Assembly: GCF_000725125.1 (NCBI RefSeq)
Contig: NZ_JFCB01000001.1
Location: forward strand, 1 to 64,000
Length of the DNA stretch: 64,000 bases
Origin: Streptomyces toyocaensis
GTDB lineage: Bacteria; Actinomycetota; Actinomycetes; Streptomycetales; Streptomycetaceae
Direction: 5' to 3'
Under the pieces are notes generated by a model that worked only from the letters and a program-made list of their open reading frames with translations, was not told the DNA's origin and searched no databases. Of the stretch, positions 41,823-52,825 are shown piece by piece (position 1 is the first letter of the stretch; every line of letters begins with the position of its first letter). The translations under genes and the position numbers were made by a program.

Positions 41823-43073
41823 TCAGCAGCAGTGCTCCCGAGCGTGGTGGGCCGCCGCGAGTACCGTGCGGGACTGGTGCTCGACCTGGTGCCGCACGGG
41901 GACCCAGCGGGCCCTGAAACGCGCGGCGAAGGCGTCGCTCCAGTCCGCGACCAGACGTTCGAGACGGGCCGCCGCCCGCGCGTCGGTCCCGCTCAGCGCC
42001 CGCCGCAGCATCGCCGCCACCCTGAGCGGCACGCGCCGCGCGAAGGCGTCCACGCTCCCCACGTACGCCCGCGTGCCGTCGGCGGGCGGTGTGCGGACCA
42101 GGTCGGCCGCCAGCCCCGGCACCAGCTCCAGTCCCCAGGTGGCCGCCCGCAGCAGCGGGCCGCCGGCGTCCCCCTGACCCGTCCCCGCGTCCTCCAGCAC
42201 GCGCCGCACCTCGTCCGCGTCCCGCAGCAGCCGGTCCGCCAGGCGGTGCATGGCCGCGTCCGGGGCCGGATGGGGCGCGGGGTCGTCCACCAGGTCGCTC
42301 GCCCACATCGGCACCTCGATCACCGCGGTCAGACCGCCGTACCGGTGCGCGTGGTACCAGGTGCTGCGCCGGGCGTCGTCGGTCAGGCTCGGGTAGGCCG
42401 GCGCGGCCTCCGGCGCCGGCATCACGTGCACCCCGGGGCCGGACGCGGGCCAGCCCGCCGCGTCCGAGGCGCCCGTCTCCACCGGGATGTGCAGCTGCGC
42501 CGCGGACTTGGCGAACGGCTCGGCCAGCCCGGGGACGTCCCGGGTCAACTGCACCCAGCTGCCCCCCAGGTCGGTGCCGTGCAGGGACACCTGCAGATAG
42601 GGCCGCAGCTCGTCGATCACCCCGGTCAGCGCGAGGGTCTCGGGGGGCAGCCGGCCGGGCGGCAGCACCGACGGGGCCCACTCCGGCTGCTCCGGCCCCG
42701 CGGGGCGGAAGAAGCCCAGGTGGTAGTCGTACAGACTGCGCGGCGCCGGCGTCACGTGGAGACTCGCCCCGTCGGGGTCCGCGCACAGCAGGAAGTGCCA
42801 GGACGTACCGTCGCGCAGATCCCGCTCGTGCAGGACCCGCCGGGCCAGCGCGAGCAGCGTGCCCCCGCCGGCCGGTTCGTTGGCGTGGGCGCCGGCCACC
42901 ACCAGAACGGCGCGCCGGGCGCGGCCCACGGACAGCAGGTGCAGCGGCCGCCCCGCGCGGGAGACGCCCACCTGCCGCAGAGCGCACACCCCCTGCCACT
43001 GCAGGGCCAGCGCCCGGGCGGAAAGAACCAGTTCGGCCACCGTCGGATAGCGAGACTCCAGCAGCGGACTCAC
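41823..43073 (-). CDS. M14-family zinc carboxypeptidase-like protein
   Basis: 416 aa. The zinc motif is GAHANEP (His63, Glu66) with the third ligand in VSLHGTDLGG (about His165), and a candidate catalytic Glu in TAVIEVPMWASD near residue 260. It has no signal peptide, so it is probably cytoplasmic. The C-terminal third is helical and Arg-rich, without a named domain. The substrate could be a peptide, murein peptide or amidated small molecule. It lies downstream of lpd on the same strand, but a hairpin separates them. Confidence 0.85.
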   Translation of the reverse strand: MSPLLESRYPTVAELVLSARALALQWQGVCALRQVGVSRAGRPLHLLSVGRARRAVLVVAGAHANEPAGGGTLLALARRVLHERDLRDGTSWHFLLCADPDGASLHVTPAPRSLYDYHLGFFRPAGPEQPEWAPSVLPPGRLPPETLALTGVIDELRPYLQVSLHGTDLGGSWVQLTRDVPGLAEPFAKSAAQLHIPVETGASDAAGWPASGPGVHVMPAPEAAPAYPSLTDDARRSTWYHAHRYGGLTAVIEVPMWASDLVDDPAPHPAPDAAMHRLADRLLRDADEVRRVLEDAGTGQGDAGGPLLRAATWGLELVPGLAADLVRTPPADGTRAYVGSVDAFARRVPLRVAAMLRRALSGTDARAAARLERLVADWSDAFAARFRARWVPVRHQVEHQSRTVLAAAHHAREHCC

Positions 43074-43162
43074 CCCCCGTCACCGCCCGAATCCGCACTG
43101 CGCAGTACCCCACGGCGGGGAGACGGTGTCAAGAGCGCGACGGGGGAGCCCTCAGGGGACGC

Positions 43163-43184
43163 CCGGGGGCACGCCCGCCCCCGG
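43163..43184 (-). terminator. Hairpin downstream of lpd
   Basis: CCGGGGGC (43163-43170) pairs with GCCCCCGG (43177-43184) around a 6-nt loop, 15 bp after the lpd stop codon on the minus strand. Confidence 0.6.
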
Positions 43185-43198
43185 TCACCGCGCCCGCG

Positions 43199-44611
43199 TC
43201 ACTGCTGGTGCAGCCCGCGACCCGCCAGCGTCAGGAACACCTCACCGACCGCCTCGGAGAGCGTCGGATGCGGGTGGATGTGCCGGGCCACGTCGGACGG
43301 CTCGGCGTCCCAGCCGACGATCAGCTGGCCCTCGGAGATCATCTCCGACACATGCGGCCCCACCAGGTGCACGCCCAGCACCCGCCCCCCGGCCTCGGTG
43401 ACGACCTTCACCGTGCCGCCCTGCCCGTGCACCATGCCCTTGGCGACCGCGGTCAGCGGCATGCTGTTGACCCCGACCTCGTATCCCTGCGCGCGGGCCT
43501 CCGCCTCGCTCAGCCCCACGGCGGCGGTCGCCGGCGACGAGTACGTGACCCGGGGCACCGCCGTGTAGTCCACGGGCGCGGACGGCACGCCCGCCAGGGT
43601 CTCCGCCACCAACAGGCCCTCGGCGAACGAGGCGTGGGCGAGGCCGGGAGACGGAGGCGGCAGCAGATCGCCCACCACATGCACCCCGGGCACGGCCGTC
43701 TCCAGCCGGTTCCAGTCGGCCGGCGCGACGAACCCGCGCCCGTCCGTCGTCAGTCCCGCGGCGGCCAGGTCCAGCCCGTCGGTCACCGGAACCCGTCCGA
43801 CGGCCACCAGGAGGCGATCGGCCGTGACCGTACGGACCTCGCCCCGCGCGGTGCGCACCCGCGCACGCATGCCGTCGCCGGACACCTCGGTGTCCAGCAG
43901 CCGGGCGTCCGGCAGCACGTCGATGCCCCGCTTCCGCAGCCCCCGTGTCAGATGCCGGCTCACCTCGCTGTCCTCCGACGGCACGATCCGGTCGGCGGCC
44001 TCGACCAGGGTGACCTCGGCTCCCATGGAACGGTGGAAGGAGGCGTACTCCACGCCGATCGCGCCCCCGCCCAGCACCAGGACCGACCCCGGCAGGCCGG
44101 GCGCGAACAACGCGTCGTCGCTCGTCACCACGCGCCGTCCGTCCGGCTCGAGCCCCGGGAGCGTACGCGGTCGTGAGCCGGTCGCGAGCACGATGCCACG
44201 ACGCGCGGTGAGGCGGTGGGCACCTTCAGCCGTTCCCTCGACCCGTACGGACCGCGGTCCCGTCAGTCGCGCATGCCCTCGCAGCACCCGCACGCCCGCA
44301 TGGGCGAGATGGGCCTCCACGCCGCGGTGGTTGCGCGCCACGATGTCGTCCCGCGTGGCGACGAGCGCGGACCAGTCGACGGCGTCCAGGGTCGCCTTCA
44401 CCCCCCAGCGTTCGCGTGCCTCGGCGATGCCGTCGACGAGTTCGGCCGCGTGCAGCATCGCCTTGCTGGGGATGCAGCCGCGATGCAGACACGTGCCGCC
44501 GACCTTGTCCCGCTCCACCAGCGCGACTTCCAGGCCGAGAGCCGCGGCGCGCAGGGCGGTGCTGTAGCCGCCCGTACCGCCGCCGATGACGATGACGTCC
44601 GTTGCGTTCAT
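43199..44611 (-). CDS. lpd: Dihydrolipoyl dehydrogenase
   Basis: 470 aa from the ATG at 44609-44611. The FAD motif is VIVIGGGTGGYSTALRAA; the redox disulfide is in GGTCLHRGCIPSK; the NAD motif is VLVLGGGAIGVEYAS; VGRVPVTDGLD and VHVVGDLL follow; and the dimer-interface catalytic pair is HIHPHPTLSEAVGE. It is the E3 flavoprotein of 2-oxoacid dehydrogenase complexes, reoxidising dihydrolipoamide with NAD. No E1 or E2 gene is near, so it serves complexes encoded elsewhere or acts alone. It is divergent from a LysR gene. Confidence 0.95.
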   Translation of the reverse strand: MNATDVIVIGGGTGGYSTALRAAALGLEVALVERDKVGGTCLHRGCIPSKAMLHAAELVDGIAEARERWGVKATLDAVDWSALVATRDDIVARNHRGVEAHLAHAGVRVLRGHARLTGPRSVRVEGTAEGAHRLTARRGIVLATGSRPRTLPGLEPDGRRVVTSDDALFAPGLPGSVLVLGGGAIGVEYASFHRSMGAEVTLVEAADRIVPSEDSEVSRHLTRGLRKRGIDVLPDARLLDTEVSGDGMRARVRTARGEVRTVTADRLLVAVGRVPVTDGLDLAAAGLTTDGRGFVAPADWNRLETAVPGVHVVGDLLPPPSPGLAHASFAEGLLVAETLAGVPSAPVDYTAVPRVTYSSPATAAVGLSEAEARAQGYEVGVNSMPLTAVAKGMVHGQGGTVKVVTEAGGRVLGVHLVGPHVSEMISEGQLIVGWDAEPSDVARHIHPHPTLSEAVGEVFLTLAGRGLHQQ

Positions 44612-44634
44612 GCCCCTCAGCGTCCGTCCGGCCC

Positions 44635-44654
44635 TTGCCATGAGTCCAAGGCAA
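44635..44654. promoter_or_regulatory. Possible LysR-type binding site TTGCC-N10-GGCAA
   Basis: A 5-bp inverted repeat with 10-bp spacer in the 88-bp divergent region between lpd and the LysR gene. It fits the T-N11-A frame used by LysR-type regulators at their own divergent promoters. Confidence 0.45.
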
Positions 44655-44699
44655 TGTTCTTGTGGCATCGATGCAGGACCTTTATGGCGGGGGGCCGGA

Positions 44700-45656
44700 A
44701 TGAGTCTGCGGCAGATGGAGTACTTCCTGACCGTCGTCCAGGAGGCGTCGTTCACCCGTGCGGCGGAGGTGCTGCACGTCTCCCAGCCCGCGCTGTCCCA
44801 CCAGATCAAGGCGCTCGAACGGGCGACCGGCGGTCCGCTCCTGGAACGCATGCCGCGCGGGGCGCGGCTCACGCCCATGGGGCGCGCATTCCTGCCGCAC
44901 GCCGAGGTCGCCGTCCGCAGCGCCGCCCAGGCCCGCCGCGCGGCGCGTGCCGCCGCCGGGGCGGAGGGCGGCGAACTGCACGTCGCCGCCGTCCACTCGG
45001 TGGCCGTCGGCATCCTGCCGGACGTCTTCGCGCGGTGGCACGCCGCCCATCCCGGTGTCGTGCTCCGTCTGCACGAGTACGCCACGACCGAGGCCCTGGA
45101 GGAGGAGGTGCAGCGCGGCACCGCCGACCTCGCCGTGGGCCCGGCGCCCAGCGGCTGGCCGGGCACCGTGGTGCCCGTCGGCGAGGAGGAGATCGTTCTC
45201 GTCGTCCCCTTCGACGACCGTTTCGCCGGCCGCACCACGGTGACGCTGCCCGAACTCGCCGACCGCCCCTGGGTCCGCTGCGCCATGGAGCCGGTCGTGC
45301 ACGGCGAACGCTTCCTCGACTGGGTCTGCGGTCAGGCCGGGTTCGCGCCCCGCACCGCCGTCTTCACCGAGCACACCTCGACCGCCGTACGCATGGCGGT
45401 GGCCGGCGTCGGCGTGACCACCGCGCCCTCGCACATCGTGCGGGGCGCCGTCGGCGAGGACTGCGTGACCCTCTCCCCGGACCCGCCCTGGATACGCGCC
45501 CTGACCGTCTTCACCCGCGTACCACCGACCGGCGCCGCCGAGACCTTCGTCGACGTACTGAAAGCCGTGCTCCAGACCCCGCCCAGCCACGTTCCGCCCC
45601 CCTCCCCGGACTGCACCGCACCCCACCCGACCCCCGGGACGGCCCCCCTCGCGTGA
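44700..45656 (+). CDS. LysR-family transcriptional regulator
   Basis: 318 aa from the ATG at 44700. The N-terminal HTH is LRQMEYFLTVVQEASFTRAAEVLHVSQPALSHQIKALERATGGPLLERMPRGARLT. The effector domain (about 90-295) contains ELHVAAVHSVAVGILP and MRMAVAGVGVTTAPSHIV-like segments. The last 25 residues are Pro-rich. It is transcribed divergently from lpd, the classical layout in which a LysR protein controls its neighbour; the inducer is unknown. Confidence 0.93.
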   Translation: MSLRQMEYFLTVVQEASFTRAAEVLHVSQPALSHQIKALERATGGPLLERMPRGARLTPMGRAFLPHAEVAVRSAAQARRAARAAAGAEGGELHVAAVHSVAVGILPDVFARWHAAHPGVVLRLHEYATTEALEEEVQRGTADLAVGPAPSGWPGTVVPVGEEEIVLVVPFDDRFAGRTTVTLPELADRPWVRCAMEPVVHGERFLDWVCGQAGFAPRTAVFTEHTSTAVRMAVAGVGVTTAPSHIVRGAVGEDCVTLSPDPPWIRALTVFTRVPPTGAAETFVDVLKAVLQTPPSHVPPPSPDCTAPHPTPGTAPLA

Positions 45657-45704
45657 GCCCGCCGACGGCGAGGAGGGGACGGGGCGGGGGTGCCCGCCCG
45701 CAGC

Positions 45705-45755
45705 GACCGGCGCGTCCGCGTCCTCAGCCCCGCCGGCGAACCCCACGCGCCGGTC
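45705..45755. repeat. 11-bp inverted repeat in a convergent gap
   Basis: GACCGGCGCGT (45705-45715) and ACGCGCCGGTC (45745-45755) flank a 29-nt loop between the convergent LysR gene and treY. It may act as a terminator, though the loop is long. Confidence 0.35.
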
Positions 45756-45821
45756 CGAGGACGGACACCCCTCCGCCCTGGCCCCGCCCCACCCACTCAC
45801 CACGAGCGCGGCGACGAGAAG

Positions 45822-48176
45822 TCAGTCCGCAATCCGCTCCAGCAGAGCCACCGGCAGTCGCCCGAACAACTCCGCCAGGCCCGCACGCCCCTCGAACTCC
45901 CGCCCCGGCCCCGGCTCCAGCACATCCACCCACCGCCCCGCCGGCAGCGGCAGCCGTGTGTCGCGCCAGCCGCCCTCCTCCGCCAGGCGCAGCGACAGGC
46001 GGGTCACGGCGGTCAGCACCTCGCCGGAGCGGACGAACGCCGTGCAGTGCGCCGCGGCGGGGCCCTCCGCCGGCAGCGGGTCGTACGACGCCGTGTCGCC
46101 GAAGACGTCCGGCCGCCGTGCCCGCAGCCGCAGCGCCGCCCGCGTCACCGCTTCCTTGTCGCCGCCGTCGTCCGCGAACCGCACGGTCCGCCGGTTGTCC
46201 GGGTCGACCAGCGCCCGGTACTCATGCTCCGTGCCCTGGTAGAGATCGGGCACCCCCGGCATCGTCAGGTGCACCACGGCCGCGCCGAGCACGTTCGCCC
46301 GGATGTGCGGCTCCAGCGACGCGCGGAACGCGGCCACCCGCTCGCCCGGTGCCCCGCACGGCCCCGCCGCCACGAACCGTGCCACCGCCTCCTCGTACGA
46401 GGGCTCCTGCTCCGTCCAGCTCGTGTGCAGACCCGCCTCGCGCACGTGCTTCAGCAGGGCGTCCCGCACCCGCTCCTCCTCGGCCGGCCCCAGCCCGAAC
46501 ACCGTCTGCCAGGCCGCCCACGCCAGCTGCGCGTCGGGCACGCCCTCACCGTCGCGCGTCACCTCCGCGACGACGTCCGCCCAGCGCACGGGGCACTCGG
46601 TGAGCACGTGCAGCGCCGCCCGCACGTCGGCGCTGCGCTTGGCGTCGTGCGTGGAGAGGACCGTTCCGGTGGCCGGCCAGTCGCGCTGCACGCGCGCGCA
46701 GTAGGCGTGGAACCGCTCCGGGGACACCGCCGGGCTGCCGGGGTCGCCGCCCACCTCCGTCGCCGACAGGAGCGGCACGTACCGGTAGAACGCCGTGTCC
46801 TCGACGGACTTGGCCCGCAGCGCCGACGCCGTCTGCGCGAACCGCGTGCGGAACTCCACGTGCGCCGGCCCGTCCCCGTACCGCCCGAGTACCAGGTCGC
46901 GTACGACGTCCACCGCCCCCGCCTCCTCGGGGACGGCGAACGCGAGCCTGGCCTCGGCGGCGGCCTCCTCGGTGACCACCGCGGCGGCGTCCACGGAGGC
47001 GTAGGGGCGGTAGACCCCCATCCGGACCAGCAGCTCCGTCAGCGCCGTGCGCAGCGCCCAGGGCGCGCGGTCGCGCAGCGCGGACTCCGGCGCGGTCGCG
47101 CACAGCCGGCTCGTCAGCCGGGTCAGCCGGTCCATCTCGGTGGCCAGCTCGTGCGTGAGCACCTTGTACGCGGCCCGCCGTACCGTGGCGTCCCAGTCGC
47201 CGCCCCGGTCCGTCTGCGGGGCCGCGAAGCGCCGGTACCGGCCGAGCAGCTCCCCGAACCCCGCCGGATCGGTGAACAGCCCGTCGACGTGGCGCAGGGC
47301 GTCGTAGCCGGTGGTGCCCGCGACGGGCCAGGAGGCGGGCAGCCGCTCCCCGTCGGCGAGGATCTTCTCCACCACCGTCCACCGGCCGCCCGTGGCCTCG
47401 TGCAGCCGCCGCAGATAGCCGTCGGGGTCGGCGAGCCCGTCGGGGTGGTCCACGCGCAGCCCGTCGATCACACCCTCCCGGAGCAGCTCCAGCGTCTTGG
47501 CGTGGGTCGCCTCGAACACCTCCGGGTCCTCCACCCGCACCCCGATCAGCTCGGAGATGCTGAAGAACCGCCGGTAGTTGAGCTCGGTCCGGGCCAGGCG
47601 CCACCACACGGGCCGGTACCACTGCGCGTCCAGCAGTTGCGGCAGCGGCAGCCCCGCGGTGCCCTCGCGCAACGGGAACACGTGGTCGTAGTAGCGCAGC
47701 ACGTCGCCGTCCGTCTTCAGGTGGCCGGCCTCGGCGCCGAGCGGCCCTCCGAGCACCGGCAACAGCACCTGCCCGCCCTGCGCCTCCCAGTCGATGTCGA
47801 ACCAGCGTGCGCGGGGCGAGTCGGGGCCGTCGCGCAGCACCTCCCACAGGGCCCGGTTGTGGCGCGGGGACATCGCCATGTGGTTCGGGACGATGTCCAC
47901 GATCAGCCCGAGTCCGTGCTCCCGGGCGGTGCGTGCCAGCTCCCGCAGCCCCTCCTCCCCGCCGAGTTCCTCGCGCACGCGGGCGTGGTCCACCACGTCG
48001 TAGCCGTGCAGGGAGCCGGGCACGGCCTCCAGGACGGGCGACAGATGCAGATGGGACACACCGAGCGAGGCCACGTACGGCACGGCCTCCGCGGCCGCCG
48101 GGAAGGGGAAGCCGGGCTGCAGCTGCAGCCTGTAGGTGGCCGTGGGCACCGCCGGGTCAGGTCGCTCAGGGGTCAT
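45822..48176 (-). CDS. treY: Malto-oligosyltrehalose synthase
   Basis: 784 aa. It is a GH13 enzyme that isomerises the reducing-end glucose of malto-oligosaccharides to a trehalose unit. Family marks are TATYRLQLQPGFPF at the N-terminus, SHLHLSPVLEAVPGSLHGYDVVDH, LIVDIVPNHMA, GLRVDHPDGLADP (nucleophile), WTVVEKILADGE (acid), STHDAKRSADVRAAL and MPGVPDLYQGTE. Its length is near the family norm. It lies 93 bp downstream of glgX on the same strand, so the debrancher and the synthase are probably co-transcribed. Confidence 0.95.
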   Translation of the reverse strand: MTPERPDPAVPTATYRLQLQPGFPFPAAAEAVPYVASLGVSHLHLSPVLEAVPGSLHGYDVVDHARVREELGGEEGLRELARTAREHGLGLIVDIVPNHMAMSPRHNRALWEVLRDGPDSPRARWFDIDWEAQGGQVLLPVLGGPLGAEAGHLKTDGDVLRYYDHVFPLREGTAGLPLPQLLDAQWYRPVWWRLARTELNYRRFFSISELIGVRVEDPEVFEATHAKTLELLREGVIDGLRVDHPDGLADPDGYLRRLHEATGGRWTVVEKILADGERLPASWPVAGTTGYDALRHVDGLFTDPAGFGELLGRYRRFAAPQTDRGGDWDATVRRAAYKVLTHELATEMDRLTRLTSRLCATAPESALRDRAPWALRTALTELLVRMGVYRPYASVDAAAVVTEEAAAEARLAFAVPEEAGAVDVVRDLVLGRYGDGPAHVEFRTRFAQTASALRAKSVEDTAFYRYVPLLSATEVGGDPGSPAVSPERFHAYCARVQRDWPATGTVLSTHDAKRSADVRAALHVLTECPVRWADVVAEVTRDGEGVPDAQLAWAAWQTVFGLGPAEEERVRDALLKHVREAGLHTSWTEQEPSYEEAVARFVAAGPCGAPGERVAAFRASLEPHIRANVLGAAVVHLTMPGVPDLYQGTEHEYRALVDPDNRRTVRFADDGGDKEAVTRAALRLRARRPDVFGDTASYDPLPAEGPAAAHCTAFVRSGEVLTAVTRLSLRLAEEGGWRDTRLPLPAGRWVDVLEPGPGREFEGRAGLAELFGRLPVALLERIAD

Positions 48177-48269
48177 GGGAAGCTACGTACCCCCGTGGCG
48201 GCCTTTCGTGTCATCGCGCACCCCGCCGAGTCACCCGACGCCCGAACGGGCGACCGGCGGGGCGTGCCG

Positions 48270-50408
<2,139 letters not shown>

Positions 50409-50710
50409 GGACACGACTCTTTCAGGTGTACGGCGCCGGTGGGGGCGCCTTGGCTCCGAGTGTTTCCGTGTCTCCCCGAAAGGGCGGGGCACACCTCTCT
50501 ACCCATGCCCTCTCGGTCCACGCCCCGCGCATCCGCGGGTCCGGCTATGAATCAGCTCACTCCCGGGGCCCGGGCGGGCGGAACGGACGCATGAACGGAG
50601 GAAGTTGAGGAACGACCCTGTCCATCGGGCTGCACCGCGTGCCGCTTGCGGAGTACTCTCCTTGATCGTCGGGACGGGGAGTGCTCGGGGGAGCGGAAGG
50701 CGGTGCGCGG
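50409..50710. other. 302-bp divergent intergenic region (glgX / HEPN-like gene)
   Basis: It contains the promoters of both genes. TTGAGG at about 50605 and the perfect palindrome GAGTACTC at about 50651 are the only patterns I noticed. I see no coding sequence or stable hairpin. Confidence 0.5.
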
Positions 50711-51952
50711 GTGGGCTCGGGAGGGCTGGAACTGCCCCCTGGTGACCAGGGTCACGAAGGGAGCGGCTCCACGGACGTCCCGCCCGGTGCGGTGTCCCTG
50801 GCGCGGCCGACGGACGCGGGCTCGATCGGGCCGGAGCTGGACTGGGGCGCCGACGCCTGGCGCGAGGTGCGCACCCGCGCCCAGCGGGCCGGCCGTGCCT
50901 ACATCTGGCTGAACCTGGTGGAACAGCGGCTGCGCGCGGTGGTGGCCGCCGTCCTGCGCCCCGTCTACGAGCCCGTGCACGGCGACGACTGGGTGGTCGC
51001 CGCCGCCGGACCCGCCGGACAGGAGTGGGTGCAGCGCGCGGTCGCGGTGCGCGAGGTCAGCCGCCGCAAGGGCTACCTGCTCGACCCGGCCGACGACAAC
51101 GTGCTGTCCTTCCTCACCCTGCCGCAGCTGCGCGAGCTCATGGTCCAGCACTGGCCCTGCTTCGAGCCGTACTTCGACGACCGCCGGGACGTCGAACTCG
51201 CCCTGGACGAGCTGGAGGTCACCCGCAACGTGGTCTCCCGCAACCGGGCGTTGTCCGAAGCGGTCCTCGCCCAGGCCGAGCGGGCCTCCGCGCGGCTCCT
51301 CGAGATGCTCGGCGCGGGAGGCGACGTGCCGTCCGCGCGCCGGCTGCCCGTCGACGCGGTCGAGGACCTGGTCGGCGACCGGTACGCCGACGTCGTCGCC
51401 GTCCATCCCGACCGGGTGCGGCTGCTGCGCCGGTTCCCCGCCGAGGACATCTTCGGCGGGGCCCGCCGCCTCGACGCCATCGGGATCGGGCTCAACCTGC
51501 TGGTGCAGAACTTCTCCGGGCGCCGTCTGGTGCGGCTGGCCGAGTCCGGCTGCCGGGTGCGGCTGCTGTTCCTGAACCCGGCCTCCAGTGCGGTCAAGCG
51601 CCGTGAGCGCGAACTGGGCATCAAGCGCGGCGAGCTCGGCCGCGCCGTCGAGATGAACATCCTGCACATGCGCCGCGTCCGCTCACGGCTGCGCGACCCG
51701 GACGCCTTCGGGATCCAGGTCTACGACGAGACCCCCCGCTGCACGGCCTACCTCGTGGACGGAGACGGGGCCGACGGCGTCGCCGTGGTCCAGAACCATC
51801 TGCGGCGGGCCCGGGGAATGGAGGCGCCGGTGCTGGTCCTGCGCAACGGGACCAAGGTGGTCAAGCCGGGTGAGGTCGAGGAAGGCGGGCTGTTCCCCAC
51901 CTACCGCGAGGAGTTCGAGCAGATGTGGGCGGATTCGCGTCCGGTGTCCTGA
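50711..51952 (+). CDS. SAV2148-type protein with degenerate HEPN-like domain
   Basis: 413 aa from the GTG at 50711 (GGAAGG upstream). Residues about 60-195 are all helical with the segment LDELEVTRNVVSRNRALSEAVL, which matches the position of the HEPN motif RNxxxH but has Arg where the catalytic His should be. Residues about 215-400 form an alpha/beta domain (IGIGLNLLVQNFSGRRLVRLAESGCRVRLLFLNP) that resembles the PLD-like DUF5919 domain seen in nucleotide- or stress-linked proteins; this similarity is from memory. It is probably a non-catalytic RNA- or effector-binding protein. Its function is unknown. Confidence 0.78.
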   Translation: MGSGGLELPPGDQGHEGSGSTDVPPGAVSLARPTDAGSIGPELDWGADAWREVRTRAQRAGRAYIWLNLVEQRLRAVVAAVLRPVYEPVHGDDWVVAAAGPAGQEWVQRAVAVREVSRRKGYLLDPADDNVLSFLTLPQLRELMVQHWPCFEPYFDDRRDVELALDELEVTRNVVSRNRALSEAVLAQAERASARLLEMLGAGGDVPSARRLPVDAVEDLVGDRYADVVAVHPDRVRLLRRFPAEDIFGGARRLDAIGIGLNLLVQNFSGRRLVRLAESGCRVRLLFLNPASSAVKRRERELGIKRGELGRAVEMNILHMRRVRSRLRDPDAFGIQVYDETPRCTAYLVDGDGADGVAVVQNHLRRARGMEAPVLVLRNGTKVVKPGEVEEGGLFPTYREEFEQMWADSRPVS

Positions 51953-52083
51953 ACGCCCCGTGCCGGGGCCGTTCGTGGGGAGCCGTCCCGGCCGGCAAGC
52001 GGAACGGAGCCCTCTGATTGTCAGTGGTGCGTGGGAGGGTGAAGACCACTGGGGGAGAGCACCACACAGAAGGGGGGCAGCCC

Positions 52084-52806
52084 ATGGGCTGGCACCGGGA
52101 GCTGCTGATCGGCTTCGACCTGGAGACGACGGGGACGGACCCGCGCGAGGCACGGATCGTCACGGGGGCCGTGATCGAGGTCAGGGCGGGGGAGCCGATG
52201 GGCCGCCGCGAGTGGCTGGCCGACCCGGGCGTGCCCATCCCCGCGGACGCGGTGGCGGTGCACGGCGTGAGCAACGAGCGGGCGGCCGCCGAGGGCCGCC
52301 CCGCCGACCAGGTGGCCGACGCCATCGCCGGCGTCCTCACCTCCTACTGGAAGACCGGCGTCCCGGTCGTCGCCTACAACGCCGCCTTCGACCTGAGCCT
52401 GCTCTCCGCCGAACTGCGGCGGTACGGACTGCCGTCCCTGCGCGACCGCCTGGGCGGCATCGACCCCGCCCCCGTCATCGACCCGTACACCATCGACCGT
52501 TCCGTCGACCGCTACCGGCGCGGCAAACGCAACCTCGAAGCGGTCTGCGCGGAGTACGGCGTCGTCCTCGACTCGGCGCACGACGCGACCGCCGACGCCC
52601 TGGCCGCCGCCCGGCTGGCCTGCGCGATAGCCGTCCGCCACCCCAAGGTGGCGGCCCTCGGCCCGGCGGAACTGCACCGCCGGCAGATCGAGTGGTACGC
52701 GCGATGGGCGGCGGACTTCCAGAGTTTCCTGCGCCGCAAGGGCGACGCCACGGCGGTCGTCGACAGCACCTGGCCGCTGCGGGAGCCGGCGGGCGAGCCG
52801 GTCTGA
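52084..52806 (+). CDS. DEDDh 3'-5' exonuclease (DnaQ-like)
   Basis: 240 aa from the ATG at 52084, preceded by AGGGGGG. All five catalytic residues are visible: Asp and Glu in GFDLETTGTDP, Asp in AYNAAFDLSLL, and the His-x4-Asp in SAHDATADALAAA. It resembles the proofreading epsilon subunit of DNA polymerase III but is free-standing, so it may act in repair or RNA turnover. The C-terminal helix WYARWAADFQSFLRRKGD is typical of the actinobacterial group. It follows the HEPN-like gene by 131 bp in the same direction. Confidence 0.92.
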   Translation: MGWHRELLIGFDLETTGTDPREARIVTGAVIEVRAGEPMGRREWLADPGVPIPADAVAVHGVSNERAAAEGRPADQVADAIAGVLTSYWKTGVPVVAYNAAFDLSLLSAELRRYGLPSLRDRLGGIDPAPVIDPYTIDRSVDRYRRGKRNLEAVCAEYGVVLDSAHDATADALAAARLACAIAVRHPKVAALGPAELHRRQIEWYARWAADFQSFLRRKGDATAVVDSTWPLREPAGEPV

Positions 52807-52825
52807 CGCGCCCCGCGGCCCCGGG

